NCBI RefSeq assembly: GCF_000502835.1
Contig: NZ_AYVL01000003.1
Span: forward strand, 1 to 64,000
DNA length: 64,000 bases
Direction of reading: 5' to 3'
From: Mesorhizobium sp. LSJC280B00
Lineage (GTDB): Bacteria; Pseudomonadota; Alphaproteobacteria; Rhizobiales; Rhizobiaceae
Under the pieces are notes generated by a model. The model did not search any database, was not told the DNA's origin, and worked only from the letters and a program-made list of their open reading frames with translations. Position 1 is the first letter of the stretch; the number at the start of each line of letters is the position of its first letter. The position numbers were made by a program, and so were the translations under genes. Positions 1-10,504 of this stretch are shown here, in pieces.

Positions 1-3000
1 GCTTGGTCTGCGGGACGTTCGAGGTCGAGCGTGCCGCGCAGCGCCGTCTCGCCCGAAGGCGCCTGTGGTGCACGGCGCTGTTCTGGAGCCGGAGCCGGGC
101 GACGTGGCGGTTCGGCGGGGCGTGCGGCAGGCGCTTGCGGCGTCGGACGCAGGTTGCGCTGTTCCGAACTGTCGGTGCTGCGGCCAGATTTGGCAACGAT
201 TTCAGAAAGTTCCTTCAGCGCGTTGATCTGCTCTGAAACGGCACGGCGGATAGCCGTGGTTGATTCCTTTGCCTCTTCCGGCATCTCGATGACGCCTTTC
301 TTGAGCTCGGCGCGGGTGAGGTCGAGCTCGCTCTTGATCGAGCCGGCGGTACGCCGCATCTCCTCGGTCGCATCAGCAAAGCGCTTGGTGGCCGAATCGA
401 CCACTTCGGAAATCGCGGTACGGATCTTGTCGGCGGATTCCAGCGTCTTGCCTTCGGCGTTCTGCAGCGTCTGGCCGACCAGATTCTCGAACGAGCGCAT
501 GACCCTTTCGAGATCTTCCGATTTCTTGACAAGGCCGACCGCGAGGTCCTCCAGTGACGATTGCCTTTCGAGCGTGTGCTCGAGATTGCTCTGGGCCGAG
601 CTCAACAGGTCCGAGGCACTGGAAAGCAACCGGCTGTGCTCGTCGAACTTGGTGGCGATAGAGGCAACCTCGCGCAAGGTCGAGGACGACAGCTCGGTGA
701 GCCGCGTCGTGTTCGAATCGACCAGGCGCGCCGAGCTGGCGAAGGTCTGCGCGGTCTTTTCGGTGGTCGCTGCGAAGCTTTGCGTGCTGCCGGTCAGGCG
801 TTCGTCGACCTGGCCGAGATTGGTCGCCGCCTGCTCGATCAACTGACCGAGCTGCGAGCTGGAGGTGGTCATGCGGCCGATGAGGTCGGCAACGCTGTCG
901 GCAAGCGTCGAGCGCGCGCCTTCGACGGCCGACAGGGTTTCGGCCGTACGGCTGGCGAGGGCGTCGACGAGGGCGGCGTTTTGAGTGCGCAGCTTCTCGG
1001 TCGCACGTTCGGTGACCTCTTCCATGCTCTTTTGCAGCTCGGAGCCGCCCTGGGCGAAGCGCTCGACCAGAGGCCGTGCCGTCTCGTCCAGGATTTTCGA
1101 TATTTCGGCCGAACGTGCCGCAAGCATCGTATTGAGCTCGCGAGTATTGGCACCGATGGTCTTTGCAGCGTCATTGGTGCTCTGGCCGATATGCTGGCCG
1201 ACCGCGGTGAAGGTTTCGGCGATCGAGTTGGCGCGCGAGACCAACTGCGCCTCGGCATTCGAGACCTGTTCGTTGAGCTTTTGGCCCATTGTCTCGGCGG
1301 AGTAGGCGAGGCGGTTCTCGACGCTGGCGACCTGCTCCTCGACGCGGACCGCTGTGGCGGCGGCACTCGATGCCAGGCGTTCGTCGGCACCGGCAAGCAG
1401 TTGCTCGATTTCACGGGCATGGACGGCGAGTTCCTGGCCAGTCTGCCTGGCGCGTTCGGCAACCCGCTGCTCGGTGCTGGTGAAGGCACCGACAATGGTG
1501 TCGGCATGTTCGCCGATGGCGGTGCTGCTGTCGGCAATGCGGGACACCAGACGATGATCCGCCTCCTCGAAGATGCGGCCGATCTCGGACGCACGGGCCG
1601 AAAGTGCTTCGGAGCCTTCGGCAATGCGCGAAATAAGTTGCTGGTCGGCGGCATCGAAAATGCGACCGAGATCCGACGCGCGTGCCGCGAGCGCTTCGGC
1701 GGATTCGCCGATGCGCACGCCCAGCCGCTCGTCGGCCGTTTCGAAATTGCGCAGGATGTCGCCGGCACGTGCCGCCAGCGACTGGGCCGTTTCGATGGCG
1801 CGAGAGACCAGCCTGTGGTCCGCCGCGTCGAAGGTGCCGGCAATCTCACTTGCTCTGGCTGCCAGCTGATCGGCCGTTTCCTGGGCACGCGCGAGCAAGC
1901 TGTTCGACGTGTCGTCGACGCGGGCAATCAGTGCGCTCGACGTATCCTCGGCGCGGGCGGCGAGGCGACGATCCGCCTCTTCAAAGGTGCGGGCGATGTC
2001 CTCCGCCCTGGCGAGCAGGGCGGCCGAGGTCTGCTCGGCGCGCTCGGCGATCTTGCGGTCGGCATCGCTGAATGCCGCGCCCGCCTGCTCATGCAGCGCG
2101 CTGGTAACTTCCATGACCTTCTCGCGCAGCGCGCCGGCGACGAAGACCGCGCTTCTTTCGAGCACACTGCGCACGTTGTCGACACCCGTCGACAGCGCCC
2201 GCTCCATTGTGCTGGCGCGCTCTTCAATGATGCCTGTCTGCCGGCTGAACGCCTGCTCGATCTTTTCTACGTCCGCAGCGATCGCATCGGAGATGTCGGT
2301 GCTCCTGGCGGCGATCTGGTCGATATGGCCGGACAGCGAACGGTCGACATCCTTGCGCGTTTCGGCGAGCCTGGAGAGATCGTCCTGCAATGCGCGGGTC
2401 AGCATGTCGCGGCCCTCGCTCAGCTTGCCGACATGACCGGCGACAATCTCGTCGACTTCGCTGCGGCTCATTGCAAGCCTCTCCAGATCGGCTTCCAACG
2501 CGCGCCTGAGTATGTCGCGGCCTTCCGCCAGTTTCTCAACCTGGCCGGCAACCAGCCCATCGATGCTCGAGCGGCTTTCGGCCAGCTTGGCGAGATCGTC
2601 CTCGAGCGCCTTCGACAGGGTCGAGCGGTCCTGGACGAGCTTCTCTGCGTGGGTTGCGACAAGGCTGTTGACGTTGCCGAGATCGGCTTCCAGGGCACGC
2701 GAAAACTGCGCGCGATTATCGGTCAATAGCTGCGACTGATCGGCGATGGCGCCCCTGATCGTGCTGAGATCGGCCTCCAAGGCGCGCTTGAGGATGTCGC
2801 GGCCTTCGGCCAGTTTCTCGACCTGGCCGGAAACCAGTCCGTCGATGCTCGAGCGGCTTTCGGCCAGCTTGGCAAGATCGTCTTCCAGCGCGCGCTTGAG
2901 GATGTCGCGACCCTCGGCCAGCTTCTCGACCTGGCCTGCGACCAGCCCGTCGATGCTCGACCGGCTCTCTGCCAGCCTGGCAAGATCGTCCTCGAGCGCC

Positions 3001-5897
3001 TTCGAGAGGGCCGAACGGTCCTCGGCGAGCTTGTTCATATGTTCGGAGACGACGCCCCGCACGGTCTCGAGATCGGTCTCCAGTGCCCGCGACAGCTGAC
3101 CGCGATCCTCGGCCAGCTTCTCGGATTGGCCGGCGATGACATCCTTGACAGTGCTCAGATCGGCTTCGAGCGCACGCTTGAGGATGTCGCGGCCCTCTGC
3201 CAGCTTTTCGACCTGGCCGGCAACCATCACGTCGATGCTCGAGCGGCTTTCGGCCAACTTGGCGAGATCGTCTTCGAGCGCCTTCGACAGCGTCGAGCGG
3301 TCTTCGGCGAGCTTGTTCATGTGATCGGAGACAACGCCCCGCACAGCCTGCAGGTCGCTCTCCAGTGCCCGCGACAACTGGCCACGGTCTTCCGCCAGCT
3401 TTTCGGACTGGCCGGCGATGACGCCCTTGATCGCGTTCAGGTCCGATTCCAGCGCGCGCTTGAGGATGTCGCGGCCTTCGGCCAGCTTCTCGACCTGGCC
3501 GGCAACCAGCCCATCGATGCTCGACCGGCTTTCGGCCAGCTTGGCAAGATCGTCTTCAAGCGTCTTCGAAAGCAGGCTGCGGTCATCGGCGAGCCTGCCA
3601 GAATGATCGGCGATCAGGCTCCTGATGTCGGACAGGTCGTTATCGAGTGACTGGGAAAGGCCGCTGCGGTCTTGCGCCAATTTCGCCGAATGCGCCTCGA
3701 TGAGGCCATTGATGCCGGCGATGTCGGCTTCCAGCGCGCTGGCGAGTATGGCGCGACCCTCGGCGATCTTTTCGACCTGACCGGCGACGAGGCCGTCGAT
3801 GCTGGCGCGACTCTCTGCCAGCTTGCCGAGGTCGGCCTCGAGCGCGCGCGAAAGGATGCTGCGGCCTTCGGCGAGCTTGCCGACGTGCCCGGCAACCATT
3901 TCATCAATTATCGTACGAGCTTGCACGAGTTTTCCGGAGTCTTCGTTCAAGGCCTGGGCAAGCCTGTTGCGACCCTCTTCAAGGCTTTCGAGATGGCTGC
4001 CCAGCGAAGCGTCGATCGCTGCGCGCGATTCGTTGACCTTGCGCAGATCCTCTTCAAGGGCGCGCGAGATCAGGCCGCGGCCTTCGGCTAGCTTCTGCAC
4101 CTGGTTAGCCACCGCTGCGTCGATTTCGGCGCGACCTTCGGCGAACTTCGCCAGATCGGCCTGCATTGCCGCCGCCATCCGGTCGCGGCTTTCGGAAAGC
4201 TTGCGGCTGTGGTTCTCGACGGCTTCCTCGATGCCGGCGCGAGCATCGGCAAGCCGCTGGATGTCCGTATCGAACGAACGCGATACGACATGGCGCGCCG
4301 CTTCCATGCGCCCGGCGAAATCGCCGGCGCGGGCTTCAAGCATGGTCGAGGTCGATGAAATGATGTCGGCCATGTCGGCGCCGATCTGGGTCTTGCCCTG
4401 ATCGATCATCGCCGACAGCGTCTCCTTGCTATCCTGGAAGGTGTGGGCGATTTCGCGCGCGCGCTCGACCAGCGTCTCGTTGATCTGGCGTGCGCGAGCC
4501 TCCAGCGCGGCGTTGAGCTTCTGCGTGCCGGTGTCGAGCGCCTCGGCGCGGGTTTGGAACTCGCTGATCAGCGCCTGGCCACGTTCAGCAAGCGTCCGCT
4601 CGATGCCGTTGAGGCTGGCTTCGAATTCCGAATTGAGTGTGCGGGCGGCACCGCCGAGCAGCGACACCATGCCGCTCGTGCGGTCGTCGAGCAGGTCGGT
4701 CAGTGACCGCGTCAGGCCATCGGTGGTGTCCGTCAGCTTGGCGATCCGGGTGTCGAGCAGGCTGGCGAAGGCCTCGCCCGACGTCGACAGCCGATCGGTG
4801 ATCGATTCGAGCCGGCCTTCCACCGAATCGAAGATCGACAACGAGCTTCCGTTGATCCTGTCGATCAGCGTATCGCCGGATTCGTTGATCGTCATCGACA
4901 GCTTGGTCGAGGCGTTGAGAATGCTGTCGCGAATGATATCGCTGGCGGCGTTGATCTCGTCTTTCAGTGTCTCGTGGGCGCCGGTGATCGAGGCGCGCAC
5001 GCGCTCGGCATGGGTGACGACCGCTTCGCGCTCGCTGCCCAGCCCGTCGACCAGCGAGCGGATGCGGGACTCGTTCTCTGAATAGGAGCGCTCGATCTGG
5101 TTCACCTCGCTGTGGACCAGCGTTTCGAGCTCGATGGCACGCGCAAGCGTGCGTTCGATGCCTTCGCCCATGGCTGCCACCTCGCGGCGAACCGCTTGGC
5201 CGATCATCATGACGCGATCCTGGGCAAGATTTTCCGGCTCGGCCAGACGGAAGGCCACCTCGGTCATCGACTGCGCGGCAAGGCGCATCTCCTGAGCGCG
5301 GCGAATCATCACTGCGAATGCCCAGAACAGGATGACGGGCACGATTGCCGCGACCGCTAGGCCGATCAGCTCCGGACGGGCGAAAAACTGATCGAAGGTG
5401 CGGATGTTCCAGATGCCAGGTCCGAACAACAGGTTCGCAAGGCCGCCAGCGCCGGCGATCCAGGCCAGCGAAACGAAAGCCACGACCCAGTAGATCGTGT
5501 TCGAGGCGCGCCGATTGAGGGTGTGCAGAAGCGTCTTATAGTCTTTTTGACGATCGTCGTTGGCCGGCGAGAAAGCTGCCGGCTGCGAGCCATTGCGCGT
5601 TGCGACAGGACGCAACTCAGCCGGCTTGGCCTTTGGCGCGGGATTTGCGATCTGGCTTTGATTGGCGGCAGGTGCCGCGTTCTGGGTCTGGTCCGGGGCA
5701 GGCGCTTCGTTCTGGCTGCGACCTTCGCGCGCCAGCTCGTCGGCGGCTTGCGATATTTGCGCTTCGAGATCTTCCATGGATGCAGCCATGTCGAAGTCGC
5801 CGCCGGCATCGCCGCTCAGATCGATATCAAGTGCCTTTTCAAGTTCCCTGGCTACGTCGCTGTCGAGCGTTCTTGTCGTCGTTGGTTTCTTCGCCAT
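1..5897 (-). CDS. GPR/RgsE-like giant coiled-coil polar growth protein (C-terminus cut by window edge)
   Basis: The reading frame starts at an ATG at 5897 (MAKKPTTTRTLDSDVA) and stays open for 1965 codons to the left edge, so the stop is outside the window. The N-terminal 130 residues are acidic, then Pro/Ala/Gln-rich. Two hydrophobic segments at about residues 134-158 and 177-198 should anchor it in the inner membrane. Almost all the rest is predicted alpha-helical coiled coil with apolipoprotein-like repeats, and the last visible part is Pro/Arg-rich. Architecture and size match the Growth Pole Ring protein of Agrobacterium (about 2100 residues) and RgsE of Sinorhizobium, which form a ring at the growing pole. 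Similar proteins are often annotated as kinesin-like or apolipoprotein A1/A4/E. The family assignment is from memory of the architecture; the polar-growth role is inferred. Confidence 0.8.
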   Translation of the reverse strand, partial: MAKKPTTTRTLDSDVARELEKALDIDLSGDAGGDFDMAASMEDLEAQISQAADELAREGRSQNEAPAPDQTQNAAPAANQSQIANPAPKAKPAELRPVATRNGSQPAAFSPANDDRQKDYKTLLHTLNRRASNTIYWVVAFVSLAWIAGAGGLANLLFGPGIWNIRTFDQFFARPELIGLAVAAIVPVILFWAFAVMIRRAQEMRLAAQSMTEVAFRLAEPENLAQDRVMMIGQAVRREVAAMGEGIERTLARAIELETLVHSEVNQIERSYSENESRIRSLVDGLGSEREAVVTHAERVRASITGAHETLKDEINAASDIIRDSILNASTKLSMTINESGDTLIDRINGSSLSIFDSVEGRLESITDRLSTSGEAFASLLDTRIAKLTDTTDGLTRSLTDLLDDRTSGMVSLLGGAARTLNSEFEASLNGIERTLAERGQALISEFQTRAEALDTGTQKLNAALEARARQINETLVERAREIAHTFQDSKETLSAMIDQGKTQIGADMADIISSTSTMLEARAGDFAGRMEAARHVVSRSFDTDIQRLADARAGIEEAVENHSRKLSESRDRMAAAMQADLAKFAEGRAEIDAAVANQVQKLAEGRGLISRALEEDLRKVNESRAAIDASLGSHLESLEEGRNRLAQALNEDSGKLVQARTIIDEMVAGHVGKLAEGRSILSRALEADLGKLAESRASIDGLVAGQVEKIAEGRAILASALEADIAGINGLIEAHSAKLAQDRSGLSQSLDNDLSDIRSLIADHSGRLADDRSLLSKTLEDDLAKLAESRSSIDGLVAGQVEKLAEGRDILKRALESDLNAIKGVIAGQSEKLAEDRGQLSRALESDLQAVRGVVSDHMNKLAEDRSTLSKALEDDLAKLAESRSSIDVMVAGQVEKLAEGRDILKRALEADLSTVKDVIAGQSEKLAEDRGQLSRALETDLETVRGVVSEHMNKLAEDRSALSKALEDDLARLAESRSSIDGLVAGQVEKLAEGRDILKRALEDDLAKLAESRSSIDGLVSGQVEKLAEGRDILKRALEADLSTIRGAIADQSQLLTDNRAQFSRALEADLGNVNSLVATHAEKLVQDRSTLSKALEDDLAKLAESRSSIDGLVAGQVEKLAEGRDILRRALEADLERLAMSRSEVDEIVAGHVGKLSEGRDMLTRALQDDLSRLAETRKDVDRSLSGHIDQIAARSTDISDAIAADVEKIEQAFSRQTGIIEERASTMERALSTGVDNVRSVLERSAVFVAGALREKVMEVTSALHEQAGAAFSDADRKIAERAEQTSAALLARAEDIARTFEEADRRLAARAEDTSSALIARVDDTSNSLLARAQETADQLAARASEIAGTFDAADHRLVSRAIETAQSLAARAGDILRNFETADERLGVRIGESAEALAARASDLGRIFDAADQQLISRIAEGSEALSARASEIGRIFEEADHRLVSRIADSSTAIGEHADTIVGAFTSTEQRVAERARQTGQELAVHAREIEQLLAGADERLASSAAATAVRVEEQVASVENRLAYSAETMGQKLNEQVSNAEAQLVSRANSIAETFTAVGQHIGQSTNDAAKTIGANTRELNTMLAARSAEISKILDETARPLVERFAQGGSELQKSMEEVTERATEKLRTQNAALVDALASRTAETLSAVEGARSTLADSVADLIGRMTTSSSQLGQLIEQAATNLGQVDERLTGSTQSFAATTEKTAQTFASSARLVDSNTTRLTELSSSTLREVASIATKFDEHSRLLSSASDLLSSAQSNLEHTLERQSSLEDLAVGLVKKSEDLERVMRSFENLVGQTLQNAEGKTLESADKIRTAISEVVDSATKRFADATEEMRRTAGSIKSELDLTRAELKKGVIEMPEEAKESTTAIRRAVSEQINALKELSEIVAKSGRSTDSSEQRNLRPTPQAPAARPAEPPRRPAPAPEQRRAPQAPSGETALRGTLDLERPADQ
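2480..4070 (-). repeat. Higher-order 282-bp (94-residue) repeats in the GPR-like gene
   Basis: Codons for the recurring phrase RDILKRALEADL end at 2508, 2790, 3180 and 3462, and the related phrase in the next unit follows 282 bp later. The spacing is exactly 282 bp, apart from one extra 108-bp unit (2790 to 2898). Each 94-residue block splits into subunits of 29, 29 and 36 residues, each beginning R-x-x-L-(S/K)-(K/R)-A-L-E and ending EKLAE(D/G) or NKLAED. The 36-residue subunit equals a 29-residue one plus one heptad. The lengths are whole heptads plus one residue, as in a long coiled coil with regular phase shifts. Confidence 0.85.
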
Positions 5898-6179
5898 GCC
5901 TTCGCTACCCTGTACAAGCTGCCGCGGGACTTATGGTTCTGCTTATTGATTCTGCCTAGCGTGTCCCGCGCAGGAGGCTGAAAATGGACCTGTCGTATCG
6001 TAATGACACAGCCGGGTAAAGAAAACATGCATTCCGCCCGATACGTAAAACTTTAAATATAAGGTTAACACAGCCGTGATTCCGGCGCCGTTATCGCGAC
6101 ATTTTTCCGGGCCAATCATTAACCCGTTGTCCACCGGATACGCCTAGTTTTTGCGGCGGTCGAAGAACGGAGTCTCAAA
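5898..6179. promoter_or_regulatory. Divergent intergenic region between GPR-like gene and HPt gene
   Basis: This 282-bp AT-richer stretch must hold promoters for both divergent genes. It contains TTAA at 6053-6056 and TTAAC at 6065-6069, separated by 8 bases, and another TTAACC at 6119-6124. These resemble halves of the CtrA box (TTAA-N7-TTAAC) but the spacing is one base too long, so no confident site is called. ACGGAG just before the GTG at 6180 is a good ribosome binding site for the HPt gene. Confidence 0.4.
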
Positions 6180-6551
6180 GTGATACGTGGCGAAAACGGC
6201 ATTACCTTCTCGATGCCCGGCGGCGACGTGTCGGGGACAGCCGGGGCGCGGCCGATCGACCTGGCGCATCTTGCGCGCCAGACGATGGGCGATCGGAGCC
6301 TCGAGCAGGAGGTGCTGGCTCTGTTCGTGCAGCAGGCGCTGTCGGTGCGCGACAAGATCGTCCATGCGGATGTCAGGCAGCGGCTGCTATTGGCACACGG
6401 GCTCAAAGGCTCGGCGCGCGGGGTCGGCGCCTTCGCCATTGCCGATTGCGCCAGCGCGATCGAATGCCGGCCCGAAGACGCCAGCACGCTGAAGCGGCTT
6501 GGCTCGCTGATCGAAGAAGTGCGCGACTTCGTCGCCGCCATCAGCCGATAG
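6180..6551 (+). CDS. HPt-domain phosphotransfer protein
   Basis: A 123-residue single-domain protein starting at GTG with ACGGAG upstream. Residues about 25-122 form a histidine phosphotransfer (HPt) domain. The motif AHGLKGSARGVGA contains the phospho-accepting histidine in its usual H-x-L-K-G-S context. HPt proteins relay phosphate between a hybrid kinase and response regulators in the cytoplasm. The partner is not adjacent; CckA lies 14 kb away but normally uses ChpT, which is a different fold. The gene is divergent from the GPR-like gene and stands alone. The domain call is firm; the pathway is unknown. Confidence 0.85.
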   Translation: MIRGENGITFSMPGGDVSGTAGARPIDLAHLARQTMGDRSLEQEVLALFVQQALSVRDKIVHADVRQRLLLAHGLKGSARGVGAFAIADCASAIECRPEDASTLKRLGSLIEEVRDFVAAISR

Positions 6552-6648
6552 CGCTTATTCCCAAAACGCCACACAGCGGCGCTTTGGTGCCGCAGTTGAC
6601 TTGTCCGGCAGAGTGATTATGTCGGCTCAGACTCCCTTCAGGTGACAA

Positions 6649-8080
<1,432 letters not shown>

Positions 8081-8107
8081 ACCTCGCCATATTTTCGTCG
8101 GGCCGGT

Positions 8108-9589
8108 CTACTCCGCCAGGGCTGGAGCCACAGCCTCGGCATGGCCGCGAAGCGTTTTCTCCGGCATCAGCCAGAGCGTGATGAGCGACAACAGCAAGAT
8201 CGCGGCCGCGGCAAGAAAGATCATCACGAACGGCATGGCCGAGGCGATATGGCCAGCCGGCTGCGTGCCTTCGCTGGCCAGCGGCAGCCCGTAACCAAGG
8301 GCGACGGCACCGAGCATAGCGACGCCAAGCGCGCTGCCCAGCGAGCGCAGGAAGGTGAGAACGCCGGTCGCTACGCCAAGGTGCATGCGATCGACGGCGT
8401 TCTGGACCGAGACGGTGGCAACCGGAAAGGTCGTGCCTGTACCCAGGCCTACGCAGGTCGTCAACACCTCGACGAGCAAAAGTGAGGCATGCCCGGCGAC
8501 CAGGCTGAGCACGCCGAGGCACAGGATCGAGAAAACAGTTCCGATCATGGCAATGCGCTTATAGTGGAAAAAGCGCGGGATCATTCGCGCGCTGAATGTC
8601 GCACCGGCCACCGTGCCGAGCATCAGCCCAAGCAACGCGGTGCCCGATTGACTGACCGACAGGCCGACGACCGATTGCAGGTAGACCGGCAGATAGACCG
8701 ACAAGCCGACACTGGCGGCCTGCAGCAGGAACATCGACAATGTGCCGGCGAGAACGATCGGATTGCCGAGCACTTCGAGCGAGATCAGCGGTTCGGCCGC
8801 GCGCATGAGCCGCAGCGCGAACGCGCTCCAGAACACCGCCGAGCAGGCGAGCAGTCCAAGGATTTCAGGCGACAGCCACGGATACTCGCTGCCGCCCCAG
8901 TTCAAGGCAAGCAGCAGCAGCGAGGTGGCCGCGACCAGAAGCAGCGCGCCGAGGCCGTCGATGCGGTGATGTTTTGCGGCGATCGGCAGCTTCTTGAGCG
9001 GGTTGTTGATGATCGCCATGGCCAGCAGGCCGAGCGGAATGTTGATCCAGAAGATCAGCGACCAATGCAGATGTTCGGCGAAGGTGCCGCCGAGCAGCGG
9101 CCCGGCGATGCTGGCGACGGCCCATGTGCCCGAGATCCAGGCGGCGTATCGGGCCCGCTCGCGCGGCGGCACGAGGTCGCCGATCACGGTCTGCGTCAGG
9201 GCGAACAGGCCGCCGCCACCGGCGCCCTGGATCGCCCGGCCGACAACCAGGACCAGCATGTTAGGGGCCGTGGCGCTGACCAGCGAGCCGGCGAGAAAGA
9301 TCAGGATTGCAGCATAGACGGTCGGCCGGCGACCATAAATATCGGAGATCTTGCCGTAGAGCGGCGCCACGGCGGTCGCGGTCAGAAGATAGCCGGTCAC
9401 GATCCATGGCAGATATTCGGCATGCCCGAGCAGACGTGCCATCGTCGGCATCGCCGGCGCGACGATGGTCTGGTCGAGCGCCGCCAGCAGCATCGACAAA
9501 AGCACGCCGCCGATGATGGCGTTTTTCTCGGTTTCGGTCAGCGGCGCGCTGGTTTCCACCATCGTTTGCTTGTCGACAGCCTGGTCCAT
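8108..9589 (-). CDS. MFS multidrug exporter, DHA2 (EmrB/QacA) family
   Basis: A 493-residue, highly hydrophobic protein with about 14 predicted transmembrane helices, the count typical of drug:H+ antiporters of the DHA2 family. Motifs include LDQTIVAPAMPTM in helix 1, GKISDIYGRRPT (MFS motif A) between helices 2 and 3, and RAIQGAGGGG in helix 4. The protein should export hydrophobic or cationic compounds across the inner membrane using the proton gradient. No EmrA-type membrane-fusion partner or dedicated regulator is adjacent, so the substrate is unknown. It lies downstream of the DUF922 gene on the same strand but 201 bp away. Confidence 0.88.
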   Translation of the reverse strand: MDQAVDKQTMVETSAPLTETEKNAIIGGVLLSMLLAALDQTIVAPAMPTMARLLGHAEYLPWIVTGYLLTATAVAPLYGKISDIYGRRPTVYAAILIFLAGSLVSATAPNMLVLVVGRAIQGAGGGGLFALTQTVIGDLVPPRERARYAAWISGTWAVASIAGPLLGGTFAEHLHWSLIFWINIPLGLLAMAIINNPLKKLPIAAKHHRIDGLGALLLVAATSLLLLALNWGGSEYPWLSPEILGLLACSAVFWSAFALRLMRAAEPLISLEVLGNPIVLAGTLSMFLLQAASVGLSVYLPVYLQSVVGLSVSQSGTALLGLMLGTVAGATFSARMIPRFFHYKRIAMIGTVFSILCLGVLSLVAGHASLLLVEVLTTCVGLGTGTTFPVATVSVQNAVDRMHLGVATGVLTFLRSLGSALGVAMLGAVALGYGLPLASEGTQPAGHIASAMPFVMIFLAAAAILLLSLITLWLMPEKTLRGHAEAVAPALAE

Positions 9590-9790
9590 ATCCGTTCATC
9601 CATTATGCCTGCGTGCACGTCCGCGACGGGCTGGGAAGCATCTAGTACGCCGATTGGCGTTTGCCGGAGGCTGATCCCTGCGAACCTGGCATATGTCGTT
9701 CGCTATAGGCCGATTTCGACAGCGGCTCGAAAGTTTTCCGAAGCTGGCACTATGTTTCGGCAAAATTGGCTTTGTCCGACGACGCGGAGT

Positions 9791-10408
9791 TCAGCCGGGA
9801 GCGAGTCGGCCGTTCTCAATGCGCTCGATGCGATAGTGCAAAAGCCGCAGGATGCGGCTTTGGAAATTGGCGCTTTCGACACGATCGAAGCGCATCTGGT
9901 CCTGGTCGTGTTTGGCAAGCATGGCCGCAGTGATTTTTGCGGCCTTGGCCTTTGCCAGTTCGCAGGTCTTTTCCGGGTAGCTCGCCTTCAAGGCGTCTTC
10001 TAGTTCGCGGCCGTGGTTCTTGGCAATCTCGACGTGGCGTTCCTCATGGCGCTTGATGTCGGCGGACAACGTATCCCAGAACAGCCTGACGCCGGCATCG
10101 GCTTTGCGCGGGCGGCGCCACTCAGGAAGGATGACCTTGACCTTGACGGTGACGACAGCGTCGGCAATCCAGCACGAGCCCGGCTTTTGCGCATAGCTGA
10201 CGCGGGTGGTGAACGCCATCTGGGTAGCGCCTGGATGCCGCGACCCGGTGCTTTTCACCTGAGGCCCGAGTTTCGACAGCTGGGTCTCGATGTCGTCGAG
10301 CGTCCTGCCGCCGATCGGGAAATAACTATATGTCTTGACGAGAGTTGCAGCGCCGGCCGGGAATGCGGTCAGGGCGAGCATCAGGGCGCAAAGGAGGGAT
10401 CGTTTCAT
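9791..10408 (-). CDS. DUF922 predicted secreted Zn-dependent protease
   Basis: A 205-residue protein starting MKRSLLCALMLALTAFPAGA, a classic Sec signal peptide with likely cleavage after AGA. The mature part matches the DUF922 family (predicted secreted Zn-dependent proteases), with a conserved FWDTLSADIKRHEERHVEIA segment. HEERH fits the HExxH zinc-protease motif; activity is a prediction from the family and has not been inferred further. The ATG at 10408 is chosen because it begins the signal peptide and follows an AGGCAAC stretch; longer in-frame starts have no such signal. It is divergent from folP. Confidence 0.75.
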   Translation of the reverse strand: MKRSLLCALMLALTAFPAGAATLVKTYSYFPIGGRTLDDIETQLSKLGPQVKSTGSRHPGATQMAFTTRVSYAQKPGSCWIADAVVTVKVKVILPEWRRPRKADAGVRLFWDTLSADIKRHEERHVEIAKNHGRELEDALKASYPEKTCELAKAKAAKITAAMLAKHDQDQMRFDRVESANFQSRILRLLHYRIERIENGRLAPG

Positions 10409-10504
10409 CGTGTTGCCTCTTTGCCCACCTTGCTTTACCGCCGTCTCCGGCGCAACGGAATTGATCCCTGGCCACGCCGCGGGATCGAACATGGTTGATG
10501 GGCA

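Noticed and set aside
561-2729. Plus-strand open frame of 722 codons
   Set aside because: It is the antisense shadow of the GPR-like gene, caused by high GC and repeats. The minus-strand protein has a coherent coiled-coil composition with membrane segments.
6053-6069. CtrA binding site
   Set aside because: TTAA and TTAAC are 8 bases apart instead of 7, so it is recorded only as a possible half-site pair.
8489-10003. Plus-strand frame of 504 codons opposite the MFS gene
   Set aside because: Gln/Arg/Asp-rich antisense shadow; the minus-strand frame has a true 14-helix pattern.
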